This document shows positions 53,152-63,380 of a stretch of DNA of 64,000 bases, in pieces; positions within the stretch are counted from its first letter, which is position 1, and each line of letters begins with the position of its first letter. A program made the position numbers and the translations under genes. The stretch covers positions 36,772-100,771 of the forward strand of contig JAKCCY010000002.1 of NCBI GenBank assembly GCA_021838765.1, written 5' to 3'. The notes beneath the pieces are model-generated. The model saw only the letters and a program-made list of their open reading frames with translations, was not told where the DNA came from and did not search any database. This stretch comes from Nitrospirota bacterium (GTDB taxonomy: Bacteria > Nitrospirota_A > Leptospirillia > Leptospirillales > Leptospirillaceae).

Positions 53152-56100
53152 TTACTCGGTTGAAACGGTCTGTTCGACCTGGAGTGATTGCGGGATAATC
53201 CTGATGAAGTTTTTCCGGAGGTCGGAACTGAGAATGGAGGAAAGCCACTTCGCTTCCTCTTCCTGGCCTGATGCGACAATTTCTCCCGCGTAGTCTTCCA
53301 GAAGTCCCCGAACAAGCCCCTCGTCCTCTTTTGTGATCGGAAGAATGACAACCTTCGAACCCTTTGCAATGCGGCGGCGAATCGCTTCCTCGTCGAATCC
53401 CCATTTGGGCTGCTTCAGCAGATAGACCGTTCCTCCGGTCATCCCTGCACAGATCCAGGGTCCGGGATCTCCCAGCACGACAGCCCTGCCATTGGTCATA
53501 TACTCAAAGGCAAATCCTTTCATATTGGAGTGAATTCCCAGATGCCCGACGTGGTCGTTTATGGGGGCCGTGATTCTTCCGCCAATGACCATTTCTGCCC
53601 CTGAAAGCCGGATGCCCGCACGGGAGTCGCAATCTCCCTGTATCAGAAAACGTCCACCCTGCGCGCCGTAAGCGAGGGATTTCCCAACGGAACCGTCTAC
53701 GAATTGACCTTCTTCGTTTTTGGCTTTCAGTACAACAATCCGTCCGGCCATGGCACCTTTTCCGACGCCGTCCTGGGCTCCCCCGGTAACGCGGATTGTC
53801 ATGTTGTTTTTAATGAAGGCTCCCATGCCGTTTCCTGTGATCGATCCGTTGTTGATGAGGAGCGTTACCATCGGGTGCGTCGGATATTCCCGATGAAGGA
53901 CGCCCGAAAGATGTGTCCCGATGTTTCGGTCCATTGATGTGGTTCGATCCACCTGGACCGTTACGGCTCTTGGGTGAAGTCTCAGGGATCTTTCCACTTC
54001 AGAGGTGATTTTTTCTCCAAGGGTGACCCCTTCTTCCTGTGGAGACAACCCGCAGAAGCCTTCCGGATCAAGATTGTAGGAGGAAGGATTCAAGAGTGGG
54101 GTCAGATCGATGCGGTCGAAATGGCGAATCTGGATCAGATGGCCTGTTTCGCCAACGATGGATTGCGCTCTTTCCACACCGATTTCAGCCAGGATCCGGC
54201 GAAGGTCCTCACCCATTCCGGTAAAGAAGTGCTTGAGTTGCCTGACCGAAAATTCAAAGTCCCGGGGGACAAATCTTTTCAGGCCATGTTCATTGGCCTG
54301 TTCTTCTGTTTCGATCTGGGTGGCTATGCCCACATGGCAGGTATCCATCTGGCATTCCCGGCAAATCGTACAGCCAATGGCCACCATGGGGAGTGTCCCG
54401 AATCCGACCCTGTTGGCGCCAAGACACATGATTTTCAGGACATCTGTGGAGGACTTGAGACCCCCATCGGCCCATATTTCAACCTTGTCCCTGAGGCCGG
54501 CATAAAGAAGGGCCCGATGAACTTCCGTGACTCCAATTTCCACCGGCAGTCCCACATAGCGAAGAGCGTGCATCCGGGCGGCGCCGGTTCCGCCATCGAA
54601 CCCGCTGACGGTGATGATATCCGCTCCGGCTTTGGCGATACCGATGCCGATGGTGCCGATTCCCGAGATGACAGGCACCTTGACTGCAACCCTGACCTTC
54701 GGATTGGCGCTTTTCAGTTCGGCGACAAGCTGGGCAAGGTCTTCGATGGAGTAAAGGTCGTGGTTATTGGAGGGAGAGATGAGATCGACCCCCATCGTGG
54801 CTTTTCTGGCATTTGCCACTTTGGCGGAAACCTTCTTTCCCGGAAGATGCCCTCCTTCTCCAGGCTTGGCTCCCTGTCCGATCTTGATTTCCACAAGGTT
54901 GGAAGAATTCAGAAGGGCGATATTGACGCCGAAGCGGCCGGATGCGATCTGCTGTCCCCGACTCTTGGGGTATTTTCCGATCAGCTCGAGAATTTCTCCG
55001 CCCTCTCCATTGAGACAGATGATGTTCATCTGCTCGGAAGCCTCCGCGTAGGCCCTGTAGGCGACCTCTCCCTGGGATCCGAAGGACATGGAGCTGATGA
55101 TGAAGGGATAATCCTGATCTCCAACCTTGAGATCCACCGACTCAACAGGAACAGTGTTCTTTCCGGGTGCGATGTCGAGAAGGTGGCGAAGGGAGATCGG
55201 ATTTTCAATCTCGACGGCGGAAAGCTTGTCCTGATACTTGCTGTAGGGCTCTTTCTGATTGGCAACATCTCCTGCCAGTTTCCAGACCTTCGGGTACAGA
55301 TGATAGGTTTTGGAAAGTTTTTCCGTTTTTTCCCCGTGGAAGTAGGGGGCCCGGGCGCGCGCTTCCTGTTCGAGGCGATCGATTGAGAGTCCGACTTTTT
55401 CGCCGCCAAGAAAGTGTGGCGTTGCAAAGATTTCCGAAAGTTCAAGGCCGACACCAATAGAGGAAAACAGACGGCCATATCCGCGCATCTCGTGGATTCC
55501 CATGGTGGAGATCACTTTTTCAATTCCCTTTTTGAGGGCTCCCACGACATTCTCGATGCGTCGCTCCCGCTCATCAAGGTCGAAGACTTTCTCTCCCTTG
55601 ACCGGAGTCAGGGCTGTTTCAAACATGATATGGGGATTGATGGCATCTGCACCGATCGAGAAGGTGAAGATCGTGTCGTGGAGGTTCCGGATCGATCCGG
55701 AGTGAACGATGATGGAGAGGTTCCTCCTGAGGTTGGGTGTGTTTCCGACAGGGGGAGATTTTCTGAGTGCCCGGTCGACAAGTGCTGTCGTGAGTGCCGG
55801 GTCAATCCAGAGATGGCCCGGAAGGAGGGCTCTCGAATCGTCGATGATAAGGATTTCAGCCCCGGACTCCGCATGGGCAATCGCCTCCTTGTGGATGCGT
55901 TCAAGCGCTTCCTTCATCGTTTCCTTCTGAAGAAAGGTCGACGAAATGGTCCGGATATGATTTTGGGGAAAATGTCTTGGCAAATCTTCCAGCAGGTGGA
56001 TCCCCAGACGGTCTGCAAGTGCCCTGTATCGATCAGGAGGCAAGAGGGGTTCCCCCATGTCTCCTCCCAGAAGAATCGGCAACGCCAGGTCAAGACCTCT

Positions 56101-57813
56101 GGGAGTATGCACCTGATTCCCGAAAAGGGGCCGTGGTCCCAGAACGATTCTCGGTGAGAAGTGTTCCATCTCCCTTTCCCGGTCAATGGCAGGATTGGTC
56201 ACAACCGCAACATTTTCCTTGAAGTAATCGGGAATGTTTGTCCGGTCCTTGGAAAGCACTGCAAGCGGTCCGTCGAATCCCAGGGATCCGATGGGTTCGA
56301 AGCTGGTCTGGGCAAAAAATGAGATCATCTCATGATCGTCGGTCGAATAGCCAAATGGATTCCAGAGGGATGCGGCAGGAAGCATTCCAACCGATGTCCC
56401 GGCCGGATACTGCAGGATTTCCGGAACAGAGGGGAGAGGCAGGTTTTCAGGCCGGACATAGGTCGGAATCTTGGGATGAAATCGTTCAGAGTACCGGCTG
56501 TAGAGTGTCTCCTGGATTTCGGGGTACATCATGGGGGAGAGTGTGCCCCTGTCAAGGAAAAAAGCCATCTTTTCCCCGGGAGCGAATGGTTTCGGCTGCC
56601 GGATCATCCTTGAGGAAGGGATAATGCCCCGTTCGGAGGAGACAATCGTCATGTCTCTGGTCTCAAAAAGCCACATGGGCCGCAGTCCGAGTGCGTCTAC
56701 AGAAAAAACCACCTCATTTTCATATCGGGCAATGATGGCTGCCGGTCCCTGGGCCAGTGGTCCAAGAAACCTGCGATAAAGGAAATACATCTGCCGCATT
56801 TTGGGGTCAAGTGCCGAAATGATGTGGGTAATCGGTGGAAACACGATCTCCATCGCTTCCATGAGGGAGAAGCCAAACTGGACCATCAGGCCCTCGATGG
56901 TCCGGTCAAGATCCTGGGAGTCGCTGCCACCTTTGACGGGAGGAATCCCCAGCATGGCCGATTCCCTGCGAAGCTTGTCAATGGTATTGATTTCACCATT
57001 ATGACCAAGGATGGAGAAAGGCTGGACCCTTTCCGTAACAGAGAGGGTATTGGTCGAGTAACGGCTGTGGCCCAGAACCGCACGGCTTTTCATCTGGGGA
57101 TCCTGAAAGTCGAGAAAGTATTCTGCCAGGACAAAGCTTGTTCCCTTGACCTTGTAAACGGCAACATCTCCCGACAGGGAGCCGATATGGATCCGACCAT
57201 CCGTTTCCATGTTGACCTTGGCATCGAACGCCACCTTGCGCGGAATCAGCCCTTCCTTGACGAGAAGGCCGGCTTGCCAGAACAGGGGCTCATTTTCCGA
57301 TTCCTTCGGAATCCGTCCGGAAAGGACCTGACCTTTTCGAAGGGACAGGACCTCGAGTCCATTCTCTGTGAAACGTCTTGCGATTTCCTCCCTTAAGGAG
57401 GATTCCGACGGCATCTTGGGGTTGTGGGCTGTCTCCGATACACGCGGTGTATAGATATGGGCTACGATGAAGCGGGGATCATGGGCCAGCTGGGGATCGT
57501 GGCCTTCCTTCCGGAGCCACCGCTCCCAAAGGTGCCTCGGAATGTCGACTTGAACGCCGCACCCGTCGCCTTCATTATTGATCTGGCCGGCCCGGTGTTC
57601 CATCATCTGTAATCCGGAGAGAGCTTCCCTGAGAGTTGTGTGGGTGGGTTCTCCCGTCCGTGATAAAACGGCGACAATCGCGCAGGAATCTTTTTCCTGG
57701 TCGATAAACGGCCCTGTCATCCCGCAATCTTTGGGTAAATGGACACCATCTGTGTGGGCTTCAGATGGGATATATTCCGCTAACGGATCGTTCGATTGAT
57801 TTAATTGGCTCAT
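53152..57813 (-). CDS. gltB: Glutamate synthase, large subunit
   Basis: A 1553-residue flavo-iron-sulfur enzyme that transfers the amide of glutamine to 2-oxoglutarate. The N-terminal amidotransferase nucleophile is Cys44 in KDSCAIVAVLSRTGE, after a 43-residue propeptide; then FMN-binding and ISSMSFGSQGEVAYRAYAEA, HDLYSIEDLAQLVAELKSAN, the [3Fe-4S] cysteines of GCTICRECQMDTCHVGIATQ, and the C-terminal GXGXG region. The start MSQLNQSND lacks a strong ribosome site, and a frame from 57933 would add 40 residues. gltD is not adjacent, so the electron-donor subunit must be elsewhere. Confidence 0.94.
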   Translation of the reverse strand: MSQLNQSNDPLAEYIPSEAHTDGVHLPKDCGMTGPFIDQEKDSCAIVAVLSRTGEPTHTTLREALSGLQMMEHRAGQINNEGDGCGVQVDIPRHLWERWLRKEGHDPQLAHDPRFIVAHIYTPRVSETAHNPKMPSESSLREEIARRFTENGLEVLSLRKGQVLSGRIPKESENEPLFWQAGLLVKEGLIPRKVAFDAKVNMETDGRIHIGSLSGDVAVYKVKGTSFVLAEYFLDFQDPQMKSRAVLGHSRYSTNTLSVTERVQPFSILGHNGEINTIDKLRRESAMLGIPPVKGGSDSQDLDRTIEGLMVQFGFSLMEAMEIVFPPITHIISALDPKMRQMYFLYRRFLGPLAQGPAAIIARYENEVVFSVDALGLRPMWLFETRDMTIVSSERGIIPSSRMIRQPKPFAPGEKMAFFLDRGTLSPMMYPEIQETLYSRYSERFHPKIPTYVRPENLPLPSVPEILQYPAGTSVGMLPAASLWNPFGYSTDDHEMISFFAQTSFEPIGSLGFDGPLAVLSKDRTNIPDYFKENVAVVTNPAIDREREMEHFSPRIVLGPRPLFGNQVHTPRGLDLALPILLGGDMGEPLLPPDRYRALADRLGIHLLEDLPRHFPQNHIRTISSTFLQKETMKEALERIHKEAIAHAESGAEILIIDDSRALLPGHLWIDPALTTALVDRALRKSPPVGNTPNLRRNLSIIVHSGSIRNLHDTIFTFSIGADAINPHIMFETALTPVKGEKVFDLDERERRIENVVGALKKGIEKVISTMGIHEMRGYGRLFSSIGVGLELSEIFATPHFLGGEKVGLSIDRLEQEARARAPYFHGEKTEKLSKTYHLYPKVWKLAGDVANQKEPYSKYQDKLSAVEIENPISLRHLLDIAPGKNTVPVESVDLKVGDQDYPFIISSMSFGSQGEVAYRAYAEASEQMNIICLNGEGGEILELIGKYPKSRGQQIASGRFGVNIALLNSSNLVEIKIGQGAKPGEGGHLPGKKVSAKVANARKATMGVDLISPSNNHDLYSIEDLAQLVAELKSANPKVRVAVKVPVISGIGTIGIGIAKAGADIITVSGFDGGTGAARMHALRYVGLPVEIGVTEVHRALLYAGLRDKVEIWADGGLKSSTDVLKIMCLGANRVGFGTLPMVAIGCTICRECQMDTCHVGIATQIETEEQANEHGLKRFVPRDFEFSVRQLKHFFTGMGEDLRRILAEIGVERAQSIVGETGHLIQIRHFDRIDLTPLLNPSSYNLDPEGFCGLSPQEEGVTLGEKITSEVERSLRLHPRAVTVQVDRTTSMDRNIGTHLSGVLHREYPTHPMVTLLINNGSITGNGMGAFIKNNMTIRVTGGAQDGVGKGAMAGRIVVLKAKNEEGQFVDGSVGKSLAYGAQGGRFLIQGDCDSRAGIRLSGAEMVIGGRITAPINDHVGHLGIHSNMKGFAFEYMTNGRAVVLGDPGPWICAGMTGGTVYLLKQPKWGFDEEAIRRRIAKGSKVVILPITKEDEGLVRGLLEDYAGEIVASGQEEEAKWLSSILSSDLRKNFIRIIPQSLQVEQTVSTE

Positions 57814-58373
57814 CTGCTTGGGATATCCTGTAGAAAATTGGTTGGAGCGATTGGAGTTGTCCGGGGCCAAGGGGGGAAGCCGGAGTCCGCTGAAGCCGGT
57901 TTTGTGAACAAGTATTGACCGGAGAAACAGCATGAACAGTCTTTCTGATTATATCCAAGGATTTTCTGCCGATGCAAGGGAAAATGGTTCTGATCCCGGG
58001 AAAGAGCCTGTTTTTCTGGAATTTCTCCTGGGAAAACCTCTTTGAAGAGGGGACTTGTGGGGGGATCGGTTCCCTTAAGGTGGAGACAAGAAGAGGGAAG
58101 CTGGCGGATACAGCTCCGGGACAAAAAATAGAGAGAAGCCGGTTGGTCGCGTCCATTCGGACAACCCGCTTCTTCCATCTGCCACCGGGTTGTTCATTCT
58201 TCCGGAAGATCCCGGACAGACCGAAAACGGCTCCTTCCCGAAAGGGGGGCTTTTCGGCAAGGTTTTCCAGCTTTTGTGATGGAGGATGTTTCTCCCGGAC
58301 TTGCCAAGGAAGCTCAGGGTCTCCCAGAATCTGGAAAGGGCAGTCTGTCATTTTATAAAGAAAGGATGATTCT
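57814..58373. other. 560-base divergent region between gltB and the HD-domain gene
   Basis: It should carry promoters for both genes. A 37-codon plus-strand frame (MNSLSDYIQG onward from 57931) and longer frames in other phases are present, but none has good support. No riboswitch was recognised. Confidence 0.4.
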
Positions 58374-59396
58374 ATGGGAACCTCCAGTGGTGGAGCGTCT
58401 GTCGGAAAAAGTCAGACAAAAGAGGTTCGTGGTGTGGCTCTTGTCAAAAGTTGCCACGCAGGTTCGGGAGAAAAGGCTCCCGCCCTGATTCTGACCCTTG
58501 TTTTCAAGGGTGAAGGGGGAAAAGGGCTTCGAGAGTGGCCTGCAAGACTCTGGGAAGATCCCAGGGGAGTGGGTCCATCCCTTTCTGCTGGATCGCTTGT
58601 TCTGGCGGAGGGGACGGTTGTGCGTCATAACCAGGAGTCACAGCTCCGGCTGACAAGGATTACCCCACTCAAGGCTTCTCCAGAGGAAATCCAGGCCTAT
58701 ATCCCCCAAAGTCCTCTTTCTTCGGGGCTGGGGATGGCCCGGCTGGATGCTTTTATGGAATCCCTGTCAGAGCCCCATTTGAAGATGTTTGGCCTTGAAC
58801 TCCTGGCTGACCCTGAAGTCAGGTCCCTTCTGGAAAAGGCTCCTGCCGCCAAAAGGAACCATCATGCTGTTGTCGGCGGACTTCTGGAGCATACCCTTGA
58901 AATTATGGAGATGGGGGACAGGATCGCACCGGTTCTTCATTTAAACCGCGATCTTCTTCTTTTGGGACTCCTTCTTCATGATTTGGGAAAATGCTGGGAG
59001 ATCTCGGCCCAACCCGGATTTGCCTATACGGATGATGGACGCCTTCTCGGACACATGTTCTTGGGGTGCGATGCTATCCGGAAAACAGCTTCCAGAGTTC
59101 CGAATTTTCCCGGGATCCTTTTAAAACTGCTCCAGCATTTCATTCTCTCCCACCACGGGGAATTGGCCTATGGTTCCCCTGTTTTGCCGGCAACTCCCGA
59201 AGCGATGGCCGTACATATGCTGGATAATCTTTCCGGACAGATCTATGCCATGAGGGCGGCAAAAGGGGGGGAGGGTGACGAGTGGGGCTATGAGAGAAAC
59301 AGGGGTGCCCAGATCTGGCACAAGGGCTCGGATCCTGAAGCACTTGTGGCGCTTTGGAGGGATCGGGATGTTACAAACGGGCAAGGTGCCGGATGA
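58374..59396 (+). CDS. YhaM-like OB-fold/HD-domain phosphohydrolase
   Basis: A 340-residue protein. The N-terminal 110 residues look like an OB-type nucleic-acid-binding region (VLAEGTVVRHNQESQLRLTR). The HD domain holds HHAVVGGLLEHTLEIMEMGD, LLLHDLGK and LLQHFILSHHGELAYGSPV. B. subtilis YhaM of this layout is a 3'-5' exoribonuclease; here that is inference. The start at 58374 follows aaaggatgattct. Its stop overlaps the next gene's ATG by 4 bases, so the two are coupled although their functions look unrelated. Confidence 0.85.
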   Translation: MGTSSGGASVGKSQTKEVRGVALVKSCHAGSGEKAPALILTLVFKGEGGKGLREWPARLWEDPRGVGPSLSAGSLVLAEGTVVRHNQESQLRLTRITPLKASPEEIQAYIPQSPLSSGLGMARLDAFMESLSEPHLKMFGLELLADPEVRSLLEKAPAAKRNHHAVVGGLLEHTLEIMEMGDRIAPVLHLNRDLLLLGLLLHDLGKCWEISAQPGFAYTDDGRLLGHMFLGCDAIRKTASRVPNFPGILLKLLQHFILSHHGELAYGSPVLPATPEAMAVHMLDNLSGQIYAMRAAKGGEGDEWGYERNRGAQIWHKGSDPEALVALWRDRDVTNGQGAG

Positions 59397-62200
59397 ATTC
59401 CTCTGAACGGGCTTCCATTGCCCGTGATCTTGAGGGGATTCTGGGTCCGGAAGGGGTTCTTTCGACCCCAACGGACAGGAAGGCCTACTCATATGATGCG
59501 GGTATTTACCGGGAAGATCCCATTCTGGCCGTTTTGCCCAAAAATGCGGAGGAAGTGGCCAGAGTGGTTCTCTGGGCGGGCTCCCGTGGAATTCCTATGA
59601 CCCCTCGCTCCGGAGGTACCAATATTACAGGAGCGGCAATCGGGGAAGGAATCATTCTCGGGCTCTCCCGATTGAACCGGTGGAATTTCCAAAATGCAGG
59701 GGATGGCTCCGTTTATGTGGAGCCTGGAATGATCCTGAAAGAACTCAATGACCGTCTTGCTCTTGTGGACCGTTTTTTTGCGCCGGATCCATCCTCCGGC
59801 CTGGCCTGCCAGATTGGAGGGATGATCGGGACCAATGCCGCCGGTGCTCATGCCCTGAAATATGGCGCCATGAAGGAAAACATCCTTTCCCTTGAAATGA
59901 TCGGATCGGACGGAAATCTCTACCGGCTCGCTCCACAACCCCTTTTGGCGAACGGGCACCCGGATCCCGCATCCCTTCCGCCGGGTTTTCAGGGTGTCTT
60001 GGATCATCTTGCGGAGTGGGCTCCCGTTCTTCGCGAAAAACGCCGGAATGTCTCAAAAAACTCCTCAGGATACAATCTGTTTGATTTGGCCCAGAAGCTA
60101 TATTTTGATCCGGAAAGGGTTTTCGATCCGGCTCGTCTGATTGTTGGGGCTGAGGGAACCCTTGGTGTCGTGACGCGTGCCGAGCTTCTGGTTCGTCCTC
60201 TTCCGAGCCGTCGCGTCACGGTTCTGGCCTATTTTCTGGATCTCGATGACCTTGGCTCGGCCGTTGCCAGAATCAATGAGCTTGGCCCTTCGGCCCTTGA
60301 AATGATGGATCGGAGAACCCTTGACCTTGTCGGTCGGGAGCGCTTTGGCATTCCCCCATCGGCCGACTCGATGCTTCTGATCGAATTCGACAGCGAGCCC
60401 ATGGAAGATCTTGTCGAGGGAACCAAAAAGATTCTGGGAAAGATCCGTCTGGCCGACTCTCCCGGAATCTCCTTCGATCCAGGGGAACAGCTCAGAATGT
60501 GGCAGGCCCGTCATGCGCTTTTCCCGACATTGTACCGGTATGATGGTATTCGCCGCCCACTGAATTTTGCCGACGATGTCGCGGTCCCTGTCCATCGTCT
60601 TGTGGAGCTTCTGAGGTTTTTGAGGGAGTTCTTTTCCGGAATGGATGTTCCTGTCGCGGTCTATGGACACATAGGGAATGGAAATGCCCATATCAACCCC
60701 CTCATGAATCTTGCGGAGCCTGGTTCAATGGAACGGCTTCTTCACATCAGCCAGGAAATTCACCGGACCGTGATCGATCGATTTGAAGGGGTTCCCTGCG
60801 GAGAACATGGGGAGGGCCGTGTCCGGGCGGAATTTCTTCCATCGGTTTACGGACCTGAGGTTTACCAGATGTTTTGCGACACAAAGCGGTCTTTCGATCC
60901 CCAGGGGATCTTCAATCCCGGAGTGAAAATCTCCCGAAAGTCCTTTCTGGAGGGGATCGATATCGAGCGGGTGGTGAAGTCCTGCGCAACCTGCGGGAAA
61001 TGCAACACCGTCTGTCCCAGCTTCGATGTCACGAGAAATGAAGCGATGGGACCCAGGGGCTGGTTTCAGATGCTCACCGATCCCTCCGTCTCTCCGGAGG
61101 TTCCTGAGTCGGTTCTGGGTGGTTGTCTGAACTGCAAGTCCTGTCGGACGATCTGTCCTGCAGGGGTGGATGTTTCCGCAGTTGTCCTCTCTGCCCGGGC
61201 TGAACGGGGTGGGGATCCTGTTTCCCGATTTTTTTCCGAACAACTTTTAAAGACAAGGAGGACCAGCCGCATCGTTGAATTTTTGGGGATGACGCAGGAT
61301 TTCTGGGACCGGCCGGCTTTGCGTCGTCCAATTGAGGCCATCACCAGAAAACTGTTCAGGGTCGTTTCCGAAAATGCGCGGATACCTGCGGGTCTGAAGC
61401 TTCCGAGGCTCAGGAGCAAGACATTGAGATCCTCCTTTCATGATTGGACAGAAGAGGGGGGGCGCAAGGGGGATGTCGCCTATTTTCATGGATGTGCGGC
61501 AAACTACCTTGATGATGGTGTCGGGGAGGCCATGATCCGGATTTTGTCACGGGGAAAGGGACAGGTTGTCCTTCCCCGTCAAACCTGTTCCGGTACCCCG
61601 ATTGAAACCTATGGCCACCGGGATCTGACACGATCCTGCGCCCGGGAAAATCTCGAAAGTCTTTCTCGTTATGAAAAGATTGTCACAGGGTGTGCGTCCT
61701 GTACGCTTGCTCTCAAGGATTTGCCCCATCAGTTTCCGGACGGTTCGACAGAACATAAAAAAGCACTGGATCTTTCCAAAAGGGTGGTTCATATTGCAAA
61801 GTGGATGATGGCGGATGATGCGAGTGACCTCAGGGGAGAAATGGCTCAGAACCTGAACAGGAAGGGGGGTATCCTTCCTGTTTCCTATCACTCTTCCTGC
61901 CATCTGCGGGCGGCTGGGGTTGTCTCCGAACCAGTCGAACTTTTGAAGGAGATTTTTGGAGAGGCTTTTCGTCCCATGATGGATTCGGACCGGTGTGCCG
62001 GTGGTTCCGGTACCTATCTTCTGAAGAATCCGGAAATCTCGGAAGCTGTGTTTCAAAGAAAAAGGGAGGCCGTGGCCCAGTCCGGAGCAAAAACGGTGAC
62101 GACAGGCTGTCCGGCTTGCCAGATCAAGCTCTCGGACGGGCTTCCCGGAGATGTTTCTTCCCGTCATATGGCGGTTCTTCTGGCAGATCTCCTGTCCTGA
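59393..62200 (+). CDS. FAD-linked oxidase / Fe-S (GlcD-GlcF fusion) dehydrogenase
   Basis: A 935-residue respiratory-type dehydrogenase for a 2-hydroxyacid (lactate or glycolate). Residues 30-175 are the FAD domain (TPRSGGTNITGAAIGEGIIL, SSGLACQIGGMIGTNAAGAH); the oxidase C-terminal domain runs to about 510 with VYGHIGNGNAHINPL. Two [4Fe-4S] motifs follow: SCATCGKCNTVCPSFDV and CLNCKSCRTICPAGVDV. The last third has two CCG-type cysteine domains. The ATG at 59393 overlaps the upstream stop. It could use the D-lactate made by the LDH at 3-4 kb. Confidence 0.9.
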   Translation: MNSSERASIARDLEGILGPEGVLSTPTDRKAYSYDAGIYREDPILAVLPKNAEEVARVVLWAGSRGIPMTPRSGGTNITGAAIGEGIILGLSRLNRWNFQNAGDGSVYVEPGMILKELNDRLALVDRFFAPDPSSGLACQIGGMIGTNAAGAHALKYGAMKENILSLEMIGSDGNLYRLAPQPLLANGHPDPASLPPGFQGVLDHLAEWAPVLREKRRNVSKNSSGYNLFDLAQKLYFDPERVFDPARLIVGAEGTLGVVTRAELLVRPLPSRRVTVLAYFLDLDDLGSAVARINELGPSALEMMDRRTLDLVGRERFGIPPSADSMLLIEFDSEPMEDLVEGTKKILGKIRLADSPGISFDPGEQLRMWQARHALFPTLYRYDGIRRPLNFADDVAVPVHRLVELLRFLREFFSGMDVPVAVYGHIGNGNAHINPLMNLAEPGSMERLLHISQEIHRTVIDRFEGVPCGEHGEGRVRAEFLPSVYGPEVYQMFCDTKRSFDPQGIFNPGVKISRKSFLEGIDIERVVKSCATCGKCNTVCPSFDVTRNEAMGPRGWFQMLTDPSVSPEVPESVLGGCLNCKSCRTICPAGVDVSAVVLSARAERGGDPVSRFFSEQLLKTRRTSRIVEFLGMTQDFWDRPALRRPIEAITRKLFRVVSENARIPAGLKLPRLRSKTLRSSFHDWTEEGGRKGDVAYFHGCAANYLDDGVGEAMIRILSRGKGQVVLPRQTCSGTPIETYGHRDLTRSCARENLESLSRYEKIVTGCASCTLALKDLPHQFPDGSTEHKKALDLSKRVVHIAKWMMADDASDLRGEMAQNLNRKGGILPVSYHSSCHLRAAGVVSEPVELLKEIFGEAFRPMMDSDRCAGGSGTYLLKNPEISEAVFQRKREAVAQSGAKTVTTGCPACQIKLSDGLPGDVSSRHMAVLLADLLS

Positions 62201-62268
62201 AAGAGTGTTGGATCAAGGACGAATACAATGAATCGTATGGTTTTCATCGTGATGAAGGAGAAACGATC

Positions 62269-62913
62269 GTGATCGAAAAAAGAAAACTGGGAACATCTGG
62301 AATCGTGTCCGGCGGCTCTTTGAAAAAATCTGGGCTGTTGGTTTGTGGGGTTTTGTTGGCTCTTCTGGGGGGAGTTATTCACCCATCCGATAGTCAGGCT
62401 TCCTCAAGGATGGTTCTTTTAAGCAACGATTTCAAGAATCATGGAACGATTCATAATGAACAGGTTTTTTCAGGATTCGGCTGCTCAGGCAAGAATATCT
62501 CTCCGGAGCTTCACTGGAAGGGGATTCCCAAGGGGACGAGAAGCCTGGCCCTCACGGCTTATGATCCCAACGCTCCGACAGGTTCGGGTTGGTGGCACTG
62601 GGTCCTGATCGATCTTCCTGCCACAACGACGCATCTTGCCAAAAATGCCGGAACCTCCGATGGGGCTTCTCTTCCAAAGGGATCCTTTCAGGCGGTGACG
62701 GATTTTGGTAAAAAGGGCTACGGAGGTCCTTGTCCGCCTGTTGGAGATCGTCCGCATCACTACATTTTTACCCTCTATGCCCTGAAGGCACCGAAGCTTG
62801 ATGTTCCGGAGAACGCATCTCCAGCGCTGATCGGGTACTTCATTCATCAGACGATGATCAAAAAGGCAACACTTGTGGGAATGTATGGAAGGGCCAAACA
62901 CAAGAAACACTGA
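62269..62913 (+). CDS. PEBP (YbhB/YbcL)-family exported protein
   Basis: A 214-residue phosphatidylethanolamine-binding-like protein. A signal peptide (KKSGLLVCGVLLALLGGVIH, followed by DSQASS) suggests export. The PEBP core has SGKNISPELHWKGIPKGTRS, LTAYDPNAPTGSGWWHWVLID, SFQAVTDFGKKGYGGPCPP and DRPHHYIFTLYALKAP, including the ligand pocket. The start is GTG 62269 with aaggag 8 bases upstream. It lies 68 bases after the dehydrogenase and is followed by a terminator at 62927. Confidence 0.88.
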   Translation: MIEKRKLGTSGIVSGGSLKKSGLLVCGVLLALLGGVIHPSDSQASSRMVLLSNDFKNHGTIHNEQVFSGFGCSGKNISPELHWKGIPKGTRSLALTAYDPNAPTGSGWWHWVLIDLPATTTHLAKNAGTSDGASLPKGSFQAVTDFGKKGYGGPCPPVGDRPHHYIFTLYALKAPKLDVPENASPALIGYFIHQTMIKKATLVGMYGRAKHKKH

Positions 62914-62926
62914 GTGTGTCAAAATA

Positions 62927-62969
62927 CCCCTCTGGAAAGCTTGATTCCTTCCAGGGGGGGCTCTTTTTC
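62927..62969 (+). terminator. Rho-independent terminator after the PEBP gene
   Basis: CCCCTCTGGAA pairs with TTCCAGGGGGG (one G-T wobble), followed by CTCTTTTTCG. Confidence 0.75.
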
Positions 62970-63029
62970 GACATTTTGAGATTTGATCCTTCCGATTTTC
63001 CCGAATGACCGGATAAAAAGAACTCCCTT

Positions 63030-63305
63030 TCAAGCTTTCCAGTGGTCGTTTGGATTCAGGAGGTTGTATAGTTGTCGCCGGGCAACCTGTAGTCGATCTG
63101 GTCTCCCGTAAACTGCAAGCGTTCGGGAAAGCTTCTGCCGGTTTCTTTGAGGGTTGACCTCTCTTGAAAATTTCATCTCTTCTGTAATCTCATGCTGGAG
63201 TCCTTTTGTATGCTGATAGGACGACTGGCAATCCATCAGCGATTCGAATCCTTTTTCCAGTGAGTCCACAATCCTGCTTCTCATTTCCTTTTCCGGGGTG
63301 GCCAT
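63030..63305 (-). CDS. Small hypothetical protein
   Basis: A 91-residue frame starting MATPEKEMRSRIVDSL. It is charged, helical-looking, with no signal or membrane segment, ending NLLNPNDHWKA. Upstream of the ATG is ggaatgataa, a weak ribosome site. I do not recognise a family. It lies between the terminator of the PEBP gene and the IS200-like element, so it could be a real small gene or chance. Confidence 0.4.
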   Translation of the reverse strand: MATPEKEMRSRIVDSLEKGFESLMDCQSSYQHTKGLQHEITEEMKFSREVNPQRNRQKLSRTLAVYGRPDRLQVARRQLYNLLNPNDHWKA

Positions 63306-63380
63306 TTATCATTCCGGGTTTCCCCGGAGACTGGAGGGTTGGGAGTGGCGGAAGGGTAGCCAGATCAGCAAGAGGGTGGT

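Noticed and set aside
53974..55386. 470-codon plus-strand open frame inside gltB
   Set aside because: It lies wholly antisense to the well-conserved glutamate synthase and shows no family, signal or ribosome site.
55414..56157. 247-codon plus-strand frame inside gltB
   Set aside because: Antisense to conserved coding sequence, with low-complexity composition.
57761..58351. 196-codon minus-strand frame upstream of gltB
   Set aside because: It overlaps the gltB 5' end in another phase and has no ribosome site or family; treated as leader DNA.
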